A stretch of 64,000 bases of DNA from Rana temporaria (taxonomy: Eukaryota > Chordata > Amphibia > Anura > Ranidae), in assembly GCF_905171775.1 (NCBI RefSeq), contig NC_053491.1, positions 141,079,983 through 141,143,982 on the forward strand, in the 5' to 3' direction. The position numbers were made by a program, and so were the translations under genes. This document shows, one piece after another, positions 1-11,623 of this stretch (positions are counted from its first letter, which is position 1; every line of letters begins with the position of its first letter). A model generated the notes under the pieces. It worked only from the letters and a program-made list of their open reading frames with translations. It was not told where the DNA came from and did not search any database.

Positions 1-402
1 TTATTTTCAGTTTTCTAGACAACTGGAACCCATGGTGCTGATTGTTGGGGCAAGGTCAGATGAGTCTGGGCATTTAAAACCTTTGAGATTGACATCACCT
101 GGTCTTCCCAGACGATGATTGAGAACAATCCATGACACTGGCAGGTTTCAGCTTTGCAAAGGTGGCAGTGCATGCTATAAATTCTGCAGGGTGCCCAAAC
201 TTTTGCAGACGCCATTTTTTAGTTTTCTGTAATTTTGAAAGTGTAAATGATGGAAATAAAATCTAACTTTTTTTGACATATTATAAGAATGTCTAATCTG
301 TAATTTGATACCTTTTGGAGATTTTTCCATCTTTCCTTGGCTTCGTTATGCACATTAATACAAATTTTTACCTGGGGTGCCCAAACTTTTCGATCCCCAC
401 TG
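1..402. mobile_element. End of a Tc1/mariner-type element, cut by window edge
   Basis: The element ends CGATCCCCACTG at 402, followed by TA. The motif GGGTGCCCAAACTTTT occurs twice (189-204 and 375-390), an outer and inner repeat as in IR/DR ends. The rest lies before position 1. Confidence 0.65.
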
Positions 403-744
403 TATATGTTTTTACAGGACTTTATATATTTTGTGATATGATGAAATAAGGGCTCAGCTGACCTTTTAAAATTACTTTTCTTCCTGTCTCATGGAATGGT
501 TAAATGTCTTTAGGTGATAATTAAATTAGTTAAATTATCCTTTTGTTTTGAAGAGAGTCTGGGCAGACGTAAAGGCTCCATCCCAGCAGGGGCCCTAACC
601 TAATATGGAAACTGGGTGGGCTGGGGACCTGAAACATTTAGGAGGCTTCAGGTGCAGCCAATCAGACTGTGAGCAACTGTGGATGAATGACAAGGTCCCA
701 TGGAGGTTGGAACCTGGGGGGGGGGGGTGTTGGTGCATGGGGGG
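403..744. other. No gene seen; G-run at 716-727
   Basis: Nothing recognisable except a short G homopolymer. Open frames here have no family resemblance. Confidence 0.6.
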
Positions 745-1053
745 TTTACAAGTGTGTACATCTGACTTTTTCCATCAGTGTTTAGAAATAGAACATTTTT
801 TATTTTTTTTCCGATAGAAGAAAAACGTTCGGGAATTCCTATCGTCTGTGTGCAACTTCGACGGAGAAAAAGTCGACGCATGCTCGGAAGCATTGAAATT
901 CATTTTTCTCGGCTCGTCGTAGTGTTTTACGTCACCGCGTTTTGGACGGTCGGAATTTAGTCTGACAGTTTGTATGCAAGACTGATGGAAGTCAGCTTCA
1001 TCTGAATTCCGACGGAAAATTCCATCGGAAATTCCGATCGTGTGTACGTGGCA
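745..1053. mobile_element. GTACACACG-type MITE
   Basis: The right end CGATCGTGTGTACGTGGCA is followed by TAA (1054-1056). The interior arms around TTCCGATCG and its complement fold back. The left end near 745 (AAGTGTGTACATC) is diverged and only approximate. Confidence 0.6.
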
Positions 1054-1056
1054 TAA

Positions 1057-1985
1057 GGCTTCCTGCACACAGGGCGTTAGAAGAAACAAACTGCAAAGCC
1101 ACTACCAATGCCAGCAAAAAGCATCTGTAAAAATGCGCTTTTAGTAGCCTTTTGCATTGGCGTTAAAGCAGGTTGCAGCGTTTCTCTGGCTCTATTCAAA
1201 ATCAATGGTTCCCTATGAGGGCCGTCTTTGATCCGACTTTCAGCCCCTTGATTTGAATAGAAGGCGCATGAAGTCAGATCATCATGATCCAACTTGTGGT
1301 GTGACTTGTGCTCTGAGAATCTTGAACGGGAATACCACGCCAAAATGGGAAAAAAAGGGCATGTGGTTCTCCCTCCCCACAATACCTTACCAGACCCTTT
1401 GATCTGGTATGAGTTTTAAGAGGAAACCCCACGCCAAAAAAAGGCGTGGGATCCTCCCCAAAATCCATGCCGGACCCTTATTCGAGCATGTAGCCTGGCA
1501 GGACAGGAAAGAGGGGCAAATGAGCGAGTTCCCCCCTGGACCATACCAGGCCACACACCCTCAACATGGACAGTGACACTTGAGAAAGGAACACGCATGC
1601 TCCATACGGGACTTGCGCATGCTCTGAAAGCATTGTGTTCCCCTCAATCCTGCTGACGTCACACGCTGCTCCATGAGCAGACTGTCACCATCTCTATCGA
1701 AGTAAACAAGAAGAGCTGCCCTTAGTACCTGTTCCCAAAAGACTCTGCCATTTTTACCAGCCTTCAAGATCCACGTTTTATCCCAATTTATTGGATTCCT
1801 CTCTTCCCGGGACTATAAAGGGGAAGTTCCCTTCAAACAGAGCCACCCTTTGGGCTCCTTTCGCTAATCCTTGTGTTGCTAAAAGTTTGGTGAGAGAGGA
1901 TTCGCGCTTTTCAGTTTTCGTGCTTTTCAGTCCGTTACAGCGTGACGAATGTGCTATTTCCATTATGAACGCTAGTTTTCCCAGA
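1057..1985. other. Repeat-derived sequence without a gene
   Basis: The part at about 1320-1500 (CCACGCCAAAA, AAAATCCATGCCGGACCC) resembles the interior of the MITE at 63140-63240. The remainder to 1985 shows no recognisable feature. Confidence 0.5.
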
Positions 1986-2246
1986 AAGAGCGCTCCCGTC
2001 TCATACTTGATTCTGAGCATGCACGTTTTTTTTCCCTCGGGAAAGCATACACACGACCGGTTTTCCCGACGGGAAAAAGTCACCCATGAATCCCGGCGGG
2101 AAAAAAGAAAACATGTTCTCTTTTTTCCCCCCCCGCAGTTTTCTCGTCGGGAAAACTGCGATGGAGCATACACATGGCCGGTTTTCCCAGCCAAAAGCTG
2201 TCATGGCAGTTATTCCAATGGGAAAACCAGTCGTGTGTACGAGGCA
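1986..2246. mobile_element. Foldback MITE fragment with GGGAAAA arms
   Basis: Several inverted copies of TTTTCCCGACGGGAAAA-type arms lie between 2038 and 2225. The right end is CGTGTGTACGAGGCATT. The left terminus is unclear. Confidence 0.6.
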
Positions 2247-2464
2247 TTCTTGTTATCTTGATATTGCTTTTATTAACCAGTCAATTCCAATGTTGTCCAC
2301 ATTATTGGCTTCTTTAACTTTATTTAATAAATTACATTTCTACTTACTGGTTCTATTTGGTTGCATGTAAAGTCCCAACCCTCTTTTTCTGTATATCTAC
2401 ATACGGGATGTTGGCAACATTGTAGTCTATCCTTGGTGAAAGATTTTTCTAAGTTATACACTAT

Positions 2465-3198
2465 TAGCTGGATTCACAAAGAGTTACGCCGGCGTATCAG
2501 TAGATATGCCGTCGTAACTCGGAATCTAAGCCATCGTATGTTTAAGTGTATGCTCAAACTGAGATACACTTAAACATAGCTAAGATACGACGGCCTGCGC
2601 CGTCGTATCTTAGGGTGCAATATTTCCGCTGGCCGCTAGGTGGCGCTTCCGTTGAGTTTGGCGTAGAATATGCAAATGACTAGATACGCCGATTCACGAA
2701 CGTACGCTTGCCCGTCGCAGTACAGATACGCCGTTTCCGTAAGAGGTACGCCGGCGTAAAGATAAAGCTGCCCCCTAGGTGGCCTAGCCAATGTTAAGTA
2801 TGGCCGTCGTTCCCGAGTGGAAATTTCAAAATATTACGTCGTTTGCGTAAGTCGTCCGTGAATGGGGCTGGACGTAATTTACGTTCACGTCGAAACCAAT
2901 ACGTCCTTGCGGCGTACTTTGGAGCAATGCACACTGGGATATGTACATGGACGGCGCATGCGCCGTTCGTAAAAACCGTCAATCACGTCGGATCACTAGT
3001 CATTTACATAAAACACTCCCCCCTGTTCCTAATTTGAATTAGGCGCGCTTACGCCGGCCCATTTACGCTACGCCGCCGTAACTTATGAGGCAAGTGCTTT
3101 GTGAATACAGCACTTGCCTCTCTGACTTACGGCGGCGTAGCATATATGCGATACACTACGCCACCGTAACATTACGCCAGTCTCTCTGAATCCAGCTA
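2465..3198. mobile_element. Foldback element, GGATTCACAAA type, TSD TAT
   Basis: The ends TAGCTGGATTCACAAAG and CTCTGAATCCAGCTA are inverted, flanked by TAT (2462-2464 and 3199-3201). Arms are full of TACGCCGGCGTA-type palindromes. The element is 734 bp and encodes no protein. Confidence 0.85.
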
Positions 3199-3201
3199 TA
3201 T

Positions 3202-4620
3202 GGCTGGGATTCAGAGAGATCGACGCATCTTTAGATAGGCGTAGCGCTACCCAGGTAGTGAGAGGGTATCAGCCGGTGGAGACGTCCTTTTCCCTGGCAA
3301 GTTGCGATATGCAAGTAAAGCCGGTATAACCCCATCCACGAGATCCAGAGAGAGAGAGAGTCAGGGGCAGCTGTAAAAAGAGCAGAATAATAGTCCCATC
3401 GAATGCCCTTTCAAGAACGAGACGGGGCTACGTTTTGAAGGGTCAAGTAGACTGTTTTTTAATGGTACATTCACCTAGTTTATATCTAGTTACAAGCTGT
3501 TACAGGAACAATGAAACTCTCCGCCCCCCCTCCTCACACAGTGGGGGGGGGCTTCAATACAGATACTTTAAAATAATGACATCCCCTTGAGCTAATCACT
3601 TAATCAGTATCTAGAAATTTCGGCACCGAGCCACATTTAACATGACCTGACCAGACACATTCCTTTATCAATAGAATTCAATTAACCTTTAGAACAATGC
3701 ACACTCACAGATCATCCCATCAGCATACACCTGACAGGAGACTGCTAACTTGTAGTACAATACACAAAAGAGAGTCAATTAGCTAAAGAAGGGGGGCATT
3801 AGAATTTAGCAGTGAAAGAGTCACTCTACAATTAACCCTTTGAGCTCAGAATATAATGTGGTACATCCAATTGTAACAAATCGATTCGATTATTTGTATG
3901 TCCCACTGTATGATGATTATAGATGTCCAGGCAGAATACATAGTTCCGTTACACGCATCTCATATGCGCTACGGCGTCGTAACATTGTGAGGCAAGTCCA
4001 GTATTCACAAAGCACTTGCTCCCATATGTACGCCGGCGTAGCGTAAATGGGCCGGCGTAAGCCCGCGTAATTCAAAGTAGCAAGGCAGTGGGCGTGTTGT
4101 ATTATAATGAAGCGTGACCCCATGTAAATGCATGGCCGAACGAACGGCGCATGCGCGCACATACGCAGAATAACGTTGAATTTACTCCCTAAGGTACGCC
4201 GGGTCCATTCATGCAACGTGAACGTAACCTACACCCAGCCCCATTGACGTACGACTTACGTAAACTACGTAAAATACGACGGCTGTTCCGACGTCCATAC
4301 CTTAACATGACTTACCCCTGCTTTATGAGGGGTAAACTTACGCCGGACGTATGCCTTACGTAAGCGGCGTAGCTTACTGCGACGGGCGCAAATACATCCG
4401 TGAATCGGCGTATCTAGCTTATTTACATAATCGACGCGTAAATCAACGGAAGCGCCCCTAGCGGCCAGCGTAAATATGCACCCAAGATACGACGGCGTAG
4501 GAGACTTACATCGGTCGTATCTGCTTTCCTGAATGAGCGTATAGATACGACGGCGCACATTTGGACTTACAAAGGCGTATCTGGAGATACGTCATCGTAA
4601 GTCCTTTCTGAATCCCGGCC
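3202..4620. mobile_element. Second foldback element, abutting the first, TSD TAT
   Basis: The ends GGCTGGGATTCAGAGAG and CTTTCTGAATCCCGGCC are inverted. The flanks are TAT at 3199-3201 (shared with the element before) and 4621-4623. It is about 1.42 kb because about 0.7 kb of foreign sequence (3251-3965) interrupts its left arm. Confidence 0.82.
3251..3965. other. Unidentified 0.7-kb insertion in the foldback element
   Basis: This block lacks the CG-rich arm sequence on both sides and contains an AG run and a C/G-rich hairpin (3523-3551). The 7-mer GCGCTAC occurs just before it (3244-3250) and just after it (3966-3972), a possible target duplication. I do not recognise the family. Confidence 0.5.
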
Positions 4621-4763
4621 TATGGGCGAAAGTGACGTATCACGCTTGACCACACCCAACGTGTTTCGTCAGCATGTCTAACGTCATCGTGGGTCACATG
4701 ACTGGACATGTCGCTTCCATAATTAAATACTACTGCCCATCAAGGATAGCCAATCCAATTTAA

Positions 4764-5989
4764 CTGCTTAAGGACCAGCTGTCCCAGTTGTACTGCGGCA
4801 ATGTGGCTAGTTCTTGGGAATCGCCGACATTGTATGTCAGCTTGTATACGGCGATTAGTGCGCGCGCGCGGGGGAGCCAATCAGCGGGTGTGGCGGACTC
4901 GATGTCCACTGGCCACCTGCGATCGTTCCCCGCAGTGACAGAATGGGGATTTGCCTGTGTAAACAAATCCCCGTTCTGACAGGGGAGATCACACAGATCC
5001 TGTCTTTCTGCTGAGGCTCCATTCACATCTATGCGACAAAGCGCCTGACGCCGGACGCTTCTGCCGCTAGAGGGGAGAATTCCCATTGCTGTCTATGGAG
5101 ATGGTTCACATCTCATAGACGCCGAATGCCTGTCGCCTGAAAAAAAGTCCCGGACCCTTTTTTTCAGGCGACATTGGCGTTCGCCCATTGACAGCAATGG
5201 GAATGCTTTGTCAAAAAAAAAAAAAGTTTCACACTCGCGGCAAAATACGCCGCGTACGCCGTACGCCGTTGTCGCATAGATGTGAATGGAGCCTAAGAAG
5301 GAAGACCAATCTGTGTTTCCCCAGTCACACAGTCCCCATACAGTCAGTAAACACACTGAGGGAACACATTTAACCCCTTGATCGCCCCTAGTGTTGCCAG
5401 TGTCATTGGTACAATAACAGTGCATATTTTTAGCACTGATTACTGTAATAATGTCACTGGTTCCCAAAAAAGTGTCAAAAATGTCAGCTAGGTGTTTGAT
5501 CTGTCTGCCGCAATGTCCCAGTCCCGCTAAAAATCACTGACTGCTACTGTTACTAGTAAAAAAACTAATAAAAATAATAAAAATGCCATAGATCTATCCT
5601 CTATTTTTTTAGACGTTATAACTTTTGCGCAAACCAATCAATATACACTTATTGCTATTTTTTTAACCAAAAATATGTAGAAGAATACATATTGGCCTAA
5701 ACTGATGAAGACATTTTCTTTTTTTACATTTTTTGGGGGATATTTATTACAGGAAAAAGTAAAAAATATTGTTTTAAAAAAGAAAAATATTTAGAAAAAA
5801 TTTAAAAAATAAAAACCGCAGAGGTGACCAAATACCACCAAATGAAAGCTGTATTCGTGGAGAAAAGGGCATCAATTTTGTTTGGCTACGTTGTCACACA
5901 ACTGCGCACTTGTCAGTTAAAGCGACACAGTGCCATATCGCAAAAATGGCCTTGTCATGAAGGGGGTAAATCTTCCAGTTCTTAAGTGT
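4764..5989. mobile_element. TTAA-flanked non-autonomous element
   Basis: TTAA lies at 4760-4763 and 5990-5993, with ends CTGCTTAAGGACC and AGTTCTTAAGTGT-like. The interior (5560-5900) is the reverse complement of the 28593 family (text such as TTTGCGCAAACCAATC). It carries a nested MITE at 5015-5293. Confidence 0.75.
5015..5293. mobile_element. MITE, CATTCACATC ends, TSD TGA/TAA
   Basis: The ends GGCTCCATTCACATCTATGC and GCATAGATGTGAATGGAGCC are a near-perfect inverted pair. The flanks are TGA (5012-5014) and TAA (5294-5296). An internal hairpin of CCTGAAAAAAAGTCC arms lies at 5127-5172. Confidence 0.82.
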
Positions 5990-5993
5990 TTAA

Positions 5994-7094
5994 TCATCAC
6001 TGAAAATAATCTCCAGTCAATGACTACAAAAATGCAGATTGATGGGTGAATAAAAGTTTTTATTATTAAAAAAAAAAAGCAGTTTCCTGTTACTATAGTA
6101 TATAGCATACAATGTTTTTAGTTGTGAGTAGGGAGGGATTTGAACCTGTTCAGGCTTTTATTGCTGTCTCTTACTCTCTCTATCTGTCCTCTTTTCCATT
6201 ATCACAGAGAGTCAAAGAAAATCCGACGTTTTGTGTTGTCACCAGAACAGGAAAACTCCTGCTCACTTCCTGTTTTGGCAATAAGGCAGGAAGTAGAGGG
6301 AAATCTTTTTAATGGGGCAAAGATGGCAAAAAAAAAAAAATCGGTTTTGTTGTTTTATCCAAATGAAGGTATTTTACCTTAATGAATCATTAGACTGTAT
6401 GGGTGAAAAACCTTGAGACTTTACAATCACTTAAATGGTGATCATTTTGTATCACGTGCAGTTCCTCAATATGTACACTAGATGGCGCCGATGTCCATTA
6501 AATAATTCAGCAAACACCTTAGAAGAACGGAAGAAGTGACAACATCCAGAGAAGAGAAGGCAAGTGCTGGAAGGAAATATGGTAAGTAGGCTGGAAGGCG
6601 GCTCGGAATTTCTTTCTTATTTATGATGGAGCAGATTAATCAGTCAGAACATGTATTCAGTGAGCACACTTTATGTCAGAGGCTGTGAGCTGTGATTGGG
6701 CGGCTTTTCCTGTGTACGATGGGCGCGTTCAGATGACATAACACAGGAGCTGAGGAAGGGCCCCGGATGGAACGTCCTCCTCACACAGCGGCCGCTCAGC
6801 TCTGTACTCTGATAAGGAGGACCTGTCATCTCTCCGCCTGCACCACCTACACTGTGTGCTGCACGGGGAGCCCGCCCATCCTCTGGGGGCGCTCTAAGTA
6901 CCTACAGCTCAACTCTCTTACTACCATCTGTCAGTCCCTGGAAACCTGAGCCCTGAAATCTCTTACCCCACATGGGGTGTAAATACATGTGGCTGCAGGG
7001 TGGGGAATGTCTTCTCCACCTCTGATTGGCTGTCTGCATAGACAGCTTCCCGGTGGGATAGCTTAGGTGGGTTTAGACTGGTGTTTATTAATGC
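5994..7094. other. 1.1 kb without recognised gene or repeat family
   Basis: No conserved protein is visible. Poly-A runs lie at 6068-6078 and 6330-6340. A stretch at 6700-6950 is moderately GC-rich. An exon-like string AATATG|gtaagtagg at 6575-6590 has no homology support. Confidence 0.5.
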
Positions 7095-7250
7095 CTGAGC
7101 TCCCTAATCCTGACCCCTGCACAGCACTCTGTGTGTTACCTAATTCTGACCCCTGCACTCTGTGCACTATATAATCCTGACCCACTCTGCAATACATAAT
7201 CCTGACCCCTGCACTCTCTGCAATACATAATCCTGACCCCTGTACTCTTT

Positions 7251-7930
7251 GGACCAGATCCACAAAAGGGTTACGACGGTGTATCTGCTGATACGCCGTC
7301 GTATCCCTGTTTCTATCTATGCGGCTGATTCATAGAATCAGTTACGCATAGATATCCCTAAGATCCGACATGTGTAATTGTTTTACACTGTCGGATCTTA
7401 GGATGCAGTACCGCGGCCACCGCTGGGGGCATTTCCCGTCGTAAACCAGCGTCGGGTATGCAAATTAGCACTTACGGAGATCCACAAAGGTCTTTCCCTT
7501 TGTGAAGTCGCCGTAAGTGTTAGTTTGTTAGGGCTGCTTTTACAAAGTGTAAAGTTAGTACACCATGTAAAAGTATACCCGTCTTTCCCGCGTCGCTGTC
7601 AATTTTTTTTTAAATTTTTTATTTTTCCCGCCGCAACTCTTTTTTACCCGTCGCGATTCACAAAACCTCGGCGCAACGTAACTTTGCGCAAAGCACGTCG
7701 GGAAAATAGCGTTGGGAGCATGCGCAGTACGTCCGGCGCGGGAGTGCGCCTAATTTAAATGGGGCTCGCCCCATTTGAATTGGCCCGCCTTGCGCCGAAC
7801 TGATTTAGGATACACCGCCGCAAATTTCCAGGTAAGTGCTTTGTGGATCGGGCACTAACTTGGGCAATTTGCGGCGGTGTAACTTAAATCGGAAAAGTTA
7901 CGTTGCGCCCGCTTGTTGTGGATCTGGCCC
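7251..7930. mobile_element. Foldback element, GATCCACAAA type, TSD TTT
   Basis: The ends GGACCAGATCCACAAAAG and TTGTGGATCTGGCCC are inverted and flanked by TTT (7248-7250 and 7931-7933). It is 680 bp. Its interior is very similar to 25162-25859. Confidence 0.87.
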
Positions 7931-8603
7931 TTTGTTACCTAATCGTGACCCTTGAACTCTGTGCATTACTTAATCCTGACCCCTGCACTCTGTGTTACCT
8001 AATTGTCACCCCTGAACTCTGCAAAACATAATCCTGACCCCTGAATTCTGTGCAATACATAATCCTGACCCCTGTACTCTTCGTTACCTAATTGTGACCC
8101 CTGAACTCTGTGCAATACATAATCCTGACCCCTGAATTCTGTGCAATACATAATCCTGACCCCTGTACTCTTCGTTACCTAATTGTGACCCCTGAACTCT
8201 GCCTTACATAATCCTGACCCCTGCACTCTGTGTTACCTAATTGTCACCCTGAACTCTGCAAAACATAATCCTGAACTCTGTGCACTACATAACCATGAAC
8301 TGCAATACAGAATACTGACCCCTGAACTCTGTGTGTTACTTAATCGTGACCCCTGCACTCTTCGCTGCTTCTGGCCCCTCCCTCCTGTTGAGTGCCCCCA
8401 CAGCACGCAGCTTGCTATGGGGGCACCCGAGCCGAGCTGCAGCTCCGTTTGTCCATTTAGACATTGAGCTGTGGTTCTGCCCCACCGCCTTTCTCTCCAT
8501 AATGGCACCGCTGCTGTGTCTCAGCCAATCAGGAGGGAGAGTCCCGGACGGTCAAGACGCTTGTGGACATCGCTGGACAGAGAAGGGGCTTAGGTAAGTA
8601 TTA

Positions 8604-8875
8604 GGCCCCGTACACACGGCCGAGGAACTCGACGTGCTTGGCACGTCGAGTTCCTCGTCGAGTTCTGGGATGAAGCCGCCGAGGAGCTCGGCGGGACGCC
8701 TTCTCCCATAGAACAACGAGAAAATAGAGAACATGTTCTCTATTTTCTCGTCGAGCTCCTCGGCGGCTCCATCGAGCCAAAACTGTACAGACGACAGAGT
8801 TTCTCGGCAGAATCCGGGTTTTGACCGAGTTTCTCTGTGAATTCTGCCGAGAAACTCTGTCATGTGTACGGGGCC
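8604..8875. mobile_element. GTACACACG MITE, TSD TTA
   Basis: The ends GGCCCCGTACACACGGCCG and CATGTGTACGGGGCC are inverted and flanked by TTA (8601-8603 and 8876-8878). Inner arms of GAACTCGACG and GAGAACATGTTCTC fold back. Confidence 0.88.
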
Positions 8876-9413
8876 TTAGAGGGGCTGAGGGAGGCTGCTG
8901 CACACAGAATGCATTAAGATAAAAAACCTTCTGACTTTACAACCACTTTAACTGTGACCCCTGCATAATACATAATCCTGACCCCCTGCACTCTGTGCTT
9001 TACCTAATTGTGACCCTTGAACTCTGTGCAGTACATAATCCTGATGCCTCAACTCTGTGCAATACATAATCCTGACCCCTGAATCTTGTACAATACTCCT
9101 GAACTGTGCACTCTGTGTGTTACTTAATGGTGACTCCTGCTGCACTCTGCACAATACATAATCCTGATCCCTGGACACGGGTAGGTGTCACTGATATGCA
9201 CTGGTATGTAGCACTGGTGGGTACTGGCAGGTGGCATTGATGGGAACTGCATAGCAGCAGTGGCTCTCCCAGTTCGGGACCAATGTCCATCCGACAGAAG
9301 CCTTTGATCGGCTAGTTTTTTTTTCTCCTCATGAGACTGCCGATTACCGATCTTCTGTCAGCTGTCATTGGCTGACAGCTGATCACGTGGTAAGCCAAGT
9401 CTCATTGACTTAA

Positions 9414-10003
9414 CCACTTGATGCCTGCGCTGTAGCCGAAAGACGGCTACAGCGCAGGCTTACATTGCCCGGGAGGGTGTACATGGACGATCACGGCCCC
9501 TTAGCACATGATCAGCCAATGACATCTGCTCACATGATGTAAACAGCGATTGCTGGCTTCTGTAAAGGGGACTTTGGTTCCACACAGTCACCACCAGTGC
9601 TGCTAACTAGTGCCCACCAGTGCCCATCAGTACTGCTAACCAGTGACCCCTATCAGTGCCGCCTATCAGTTTCACCTCTTAGTGTCCTTCAGTGCAGCCT
9701 CATTAGTGCCTCCTGATCAGTGCCGCCTTATCAGTGCACATCAACGAAGGAGAAAAATTACCCGTTCGCAAAATTTTATAACAAACTATGACAATTTCTG
9801 GTCTTTTTATTGTTTCTTTAGCAAAAAATAAAAAACTCAGTGGTGATTAAATACCACCAAAATAAAGCTCTATTTGTGTGATAACAATGTCACATGGGTA
9901 CAGTGTAGCATGACCGCGCAATTGTCCTTCAAAGAGTGACAGCCCTGAAAGCTGAAAATTGGCCTGAGCAGGAAGGGGGTATATGTGCCCAGTAAGCAAG
10001 TGG
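9414..10003. mobile_element. TTAA-type non-autonomous element
   Basis: The left end CCACTTGATGCC follows TTAA (9410-9413). The right end AGTAAGCAAGTGG is followed by TTAG, a likely mutated target. An inner hairpin GCGCTGTAGCCG/CGGCTACAGCGC sits at 9428-9460. Confidence 0.65.
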
Positions 10004-10010
10004 TTAGTAT

Positions 10011-10424
10011 TCAGACCCCATACTTAGTACTTTGGTGAAGCACCTTTGACAGCCTCGAGTCTTTTTGGGTATGACTTTGCACACCTGGATTGGAAGATTC
10101 TTCTTTGCAAATCCTCTCAAGCTCAGTCAGGTTGGATGGGAACCGTCGGTGGACAGCCATTTTCAGGTCTCGCCAGAAATGTTCAAAAGTGGTCAAGTCA
10201 GGGCTCTGTCTAGGCCACTCTAGGACATTCACAGAGTTGTCCTCAAGCCAATCCTGTGTTGTCTTAGCTGTGTGCTTAGGATCGTTGTCATGTTGGAAGG
10301 TGAACCTTCGGCCCAGTCTGAGGTACAGAGTGCTGTGGAACAGGTTTTCATTGAGAATTTTGCTGTAGTTTGCTCCATTCAGCTTTCCCTCAACCCTGAC
10401 CAGTCTCCCAGTCCATGCTCCCAA
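10011..10424 (-). pseudogene. Tc1 transposase C-terminal half, broken
   Basis: This 137-codon stretch contains FQHDNDPKHTAKTTQDW and WPRQSPDLTTFEHFWRDLK. The second D and the E are present with 34 residues between them, although the usual NPIEN has become TTFEH. The upstream WSDETK motif has its Trp codon changed to a TAG stop, and a hAT is inserted at that motif (10560-11354). The gene is dead. Confidence 0.88.
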
Positions 10425-10567
10425 AAATCACCCCCACAGCATGATTCTGCCACCACCATGCTTCACTGTTAGGGTGGTATTGGGCAGGTGATGAGCTGTG
10501 CCTGGTTTCCTCCAGATATAAGATTTAGAATTGAGGCCAAATCAACCTTGGTTTCATCAGACTAGAG

Positions 10568-11346
10568 CAGGGCTCGACAAATCCCGGTCGCCATGGCGAC
10601 TAGAAATAGCATCCTGGCGACTTGGCTTGGAAGGTGAACAAAAAATTATTTTATTTTTTTTGTGAAGTCCCCTGCTCTTCCTTGTGTGAGCTGGCGCCAT
10701 CTGGTGGTGGCCGTTGGTATTACAAGTTAAGCACTACAAGTTAAACAGCAATTCTAATGTAATTATTCACTATTTTCACTGCCATCTTCTTCCCTCTAAT
10801 TAGAACCCCCAAACATTATATATTTTTTATCCTAACACCCTAGAGAATAAAATGGCGATCGTTGCAATACTTTCTGTCATGCCGTATTTGCGCAGCGGTC
10901 TTACAAGCGCACTTTTTTGGGAAAAAATTACACTTTTTTTTATTAAAAAATAAGACAACAGTAAAGTTATCCCCATTTTTTTTAATATTATGAAAGATAA
11001 TGTTACGCCGAGTAAATTCATACCCAACATGTCACGGTTCAAAATTGCGTCCGCTCGTGGAATGCCGACAAACTTTTACCCTTTAAAATCTTCATAGGCG
11101 ACGTTTAAAAAAATCTACAGGTTGCATGTTTTGAGTTACAGAGGAGGTCTAGGGCTAGAATTATTGCTCTCGCTCTACCAATCGCGGCGATACCTCACAT
11201 GTGTGGTTTGAACACCGTTTACATATGCGGGCGCTGCTCACGTATGTGTTCGCTTCTGCGCGCAAGCTCATCGGGACGGGGTGCGTTTTCTGGCTCCTAA
11301 ATTTTTTAGCTGGCTCCTAGATTCCAAGCAAATTTGTCAAACCCTG
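10568..11346. mobile_element. hAT non-autonomous element, 779 bp, TSD GACTAGAG
   Basis: The ends CAGGGCTCGACAAAT and ATTTGTCAAACCCTG are inverted repeats. The perfect 8-bp duplication gactagag flanks it at 10560-10567 and 11347-11354. The duplication has a central TA (nnnTAnnn), the pattern known for Buster-type hATs. The interior shares a segment with 18000-18320, 50890-51180 and 52620-53060 (text such as TAGGGCTAGAATTATTGC and GCATACCC-type variants). No transposase is visible. Confidence 0.92.
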
Positions 11347-11623
11347 GACTAGAGAATCTTGTTCACTCACAGCCTGAGAGTCCTCTAGGTGCTTTTTTAC
11401 AAACTCCAAGAAGGTGTTCATGTGTTTTGCATTGAGGAGAGGCTTCCGTCTAGCCACTCTGCTATAAAGCCCAGATCGGTGGAGGGCTGCTGTGATGATT
11501 GTTCTTCTTAATGAGAAATAATGAATTGAAACTGTTCTCAGGCTGTATTCTCTGTAGTTTGAAAAAGGAAAAATACTGCATTATCGCCACTAAATGGCAC
11601 TGAGCTTCTTGGGAATAAACCTA

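Larger units (their letters stand above)
7095..9180. repeat. Minisatellite of about 31 bp, split by two MITEs
   Basis: Imperfect units built on ACATAATCCTGACCCCTG and ACTCTGTGCAA run through 7095-7250, 7934-8370 and 8950-9180. Two insertions interrupt the array (7251-7930 and 8604-8875), along with unrelated sequence at 8371-8600. The array is older than both insertions. Confidence 0.9.
10004..11505 (-). mobile_element. Tc1-like remnant split by a hAT element
   Basis: From GTATTCAGACCCCATAC to about 11505 the minus strand reads a Tc1 transposase from C-terminus inwards. Sequence resumes after the hAT with text like CAGCCTGAGAGTCCT, encoding an earlier part of the protein. The left terminus abuts the TTAA element ending at 10003. 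The right terminus is not recognisable. Confidence 0.82.

Noticed and set aside
6540..6600. Exon-like string with ATG followed by gtaagt, as a possible 5' exon of pik3cg
   Set aside because: No homology, no matching acceptor logic and 32 kb upstream; RNA evidence would be needed.
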